In this document: positions 5,447 to 6,415 of the stretch, one piece after another | Layout: each line of letters begins with the position of its first letter | How positions within the stretch are numbered: the first letter of the stretch is position 1 | NCBI GenBank assembly: GCA_900555175.1 | Contig: USJT01000064.1 | Coordinates: 1-6,415, forward strand | Direction of reading: 5' to 3' | From: an uncultured bacterium | Lineage (GTDB): Bacteria > Cyanobacteriota > Vampirovibrionia > Gastranaerophilales > Gastranaerophilaceae | DNA: 6,415 nt | Position numbers and translations under genes: made by a program | Notes under the pieces: generated by a model | Databases searched by the model: none | What the model was told of the DNA's origin: nothing | The model's input: the letters and a program-made list of their open reading frames with translations, nothing else

Positions 5447-6415
5447 TTAGTCTGACATATATGAACTGAACAATGGTAAGTACAATGCTAAAGCAAGTGT
5501 TAATACGATACTACCGATTACGATAAGCATTATCGGTTCAATCATTTTTGTCATAGTATCGATAATTGTATCAAGTTTTTTATCAATATAATTTGTAGCC
5601 TGTAAAAGCATATCACCTAAACGACCAGATTGCTCACCTGTTGCAATCATGAATAATATCATCTTTGGCATAACCTGAGTTGATCGAAGAGCAATTGAAA
5701 GGTGTTGACCTTGTTGAACCTTCATTGTAGCACCTTCAATCTTGGTTTTCAAAGTATGGTTTGTAAGAGTAACGTTTGCAAGATACAAACATTCGATAAT
5801 CGGAACACCTGCATCATAAGCAACTTGCATTACAGCAACAAAGTTAGCGAAGTTTGAATACTGAATCAAATCGGAAAGTAAAGGCACTTTCAAAACATAT
5901 TCATCAATTTTCCATTTACTTGGTTGCCAACGCATCAAGAACGTACAAAATCCGCAAATTGAACCCAAAATTATAGGAACAAAGAACCAATATGTTTTAA
6001 GGAAAACACCTGCAGCCATAAGAGTAGCTGGAATCCAAGGGAATTCTTTTCCCATACCGTCAAACATTTCTTTAAATACAGGGAATACAAACATCAACAT
6101 AACAAGTACGATGATTACAGCCAAAACGATAACGAACATCGGGTACATCAATGTACCGATAACTTTTCCTCTGATATTTGCTTCCTTATTCAATAGTTCC
6201 AACAAACGTTGCAAAGTTTTTTCAAGTTCACCGGAATCTTCACCGGCTTTTACCAAACCGATATAAATCTGTCCGAACTGATCAGGATATCTTGCAACAG
6301 TATCAGCAAAAGTAGCACCTGCCATAATCTGCCGTCTTAATTCCTTTGCGACCAGCCTTACCTTAAGCTTTGCAGCATCATTTTCAATAAACATTAAAGA
6401 TTCGATAATCGTAAT
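5447..6415 (-). CDS. Type II secretion / type IV pilus inner-membrane platform protein, GspF/PilC family (5' end beyond window)
   Basis: The reading frame stays open to the right edge (7 codons, ITIIESL, before the first ATG at 6392-6394). Relatives have about 400 residues, so some 80 N-terminal residues lie outside and that ATG is internal. GspF/PilC proteins form the inner-membrane platform that couples the assembly ATPase to pilin or pseudopilin polymerisation. Counting from the window edge, the 322 visible residues contain most of the first T2SSF domain with its GEDSGEL motif (58-64), membrane segments near 85-113 and 129-160, and the second T2SSF domain with DAGVPI (201-206) and GEQSGRL (260-266). 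A last membrane helix follows IEP (292-294). These paired GExSGxL motifs and the EP before the final helix are family hallmarks. The gene ends in tandem TAA stops 18 nt before the SDR start. Whether it serves a pilus or a secretion system is not decidable here; no pilin or ATPase gene is visible. Confidence 0.93.
   Translation of the reverse strand: MTIIESLMFIENDAAKLKVRLVAKELRRQIMAGATFADTVARYPDQFGQIYIGLVKAGEDSGELEKTLQRLLELLNKEANIRGKVIGTLMYPMFVIVLAVIIVLVMLMFVFPVFKEMFDGMGKEFPWIPATLMAAGVFLKTYWFFVPIILGSICGFCTFLMRWQPSKWKIDEYVLKVPLLSDLIQYSNFANFVAVMQVAYDAGVPIIECLYLANVTLTNHTLKTKIEGATMKVQQGQHLSIALRSTQVMPKMILFMIATGEQSGRLGDMLLQATNYIDKKLDTIIDTMTKMIEPIMLIVIGSIVLTLALALYLPLFSSYMSD

Noticed and set aside
6392..6394. 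ATG as the true start of the GspF/PilC gene
   Set aside because: The frame is open to the window edge, no good ribosome site precedes this ATG, and starting here would remove the first part of a conserved T2SSF domain.

Overview
The window is an AT-rich bacterial segment with five protein-coding genes, all on the minus strand. In transcription order (high to low coordinates) they are: a type II secretion / type IV pilus inner-membrane platform protein (GspF/PilC family, 5' end outside the window), a short-chain dehydrogenase/reductase (SDR), the ribosomal protein S12 methylthiotransferase RimO, a Wzx-like polysaccharide flippase, and the first 501 codons of a large exported filamentous adhesin that runs off the left edge. 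The adhesin's N-terminus resembles the proteins annotated as LktA-family filamentous adhesins. That adhesin type, a GspF/PilC protein and RimO in one low-GC genome suggest a gut-associated, Gram-negative-type bacterium. The best guess is the Gastranaerophilales / Melainabacteria relatives of Cyanobacteria. This is an inference from protein style, not a proven placement; Fusobacteria or Elusimicrobia remain possible.

Layout: 1-1503 holds the adhesin N-terminus (signal peptide, TPS-like secretion domain, start of a beta-helical repeat shaft). 1504-1722 is its AT-rich upstream region, with a plausible sigma70-type promoter. 1723-3180 is the flippase. 3181-3222, with the end of rimO, carries a strong promoter (TTTACA, 17 bp, TATAAT) inside a near-perfect inverted repeat. 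3223-4527 is rimO. 4528-4612 is a short spacer with a 12-bp direct repeat. 4613-5428 is the SDR gene. 5447-6415 is the GspF/PilC gene, 18 nt upstream of the SDR gene.

The genes do not form one obvious pathway. The pilus platform protein, flippase and adhesin all concern the cell surface or export. RimO and the SDR are housekeeping or metabolic enzymes that probably share transcripts by position. The short gaps between the first two genes suggest co-transcription, while the flippase and the adhesin each seem to have their own promoter. I see no CRISPR array, tRNA, rRNA, insertion sequence or defence system. The least ordinary element is the adhesin: no TpsB-type transporter gene is visible and its conserved TPS motif is a variant. 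I did not find convincing evidence of a novel multi-gene system.
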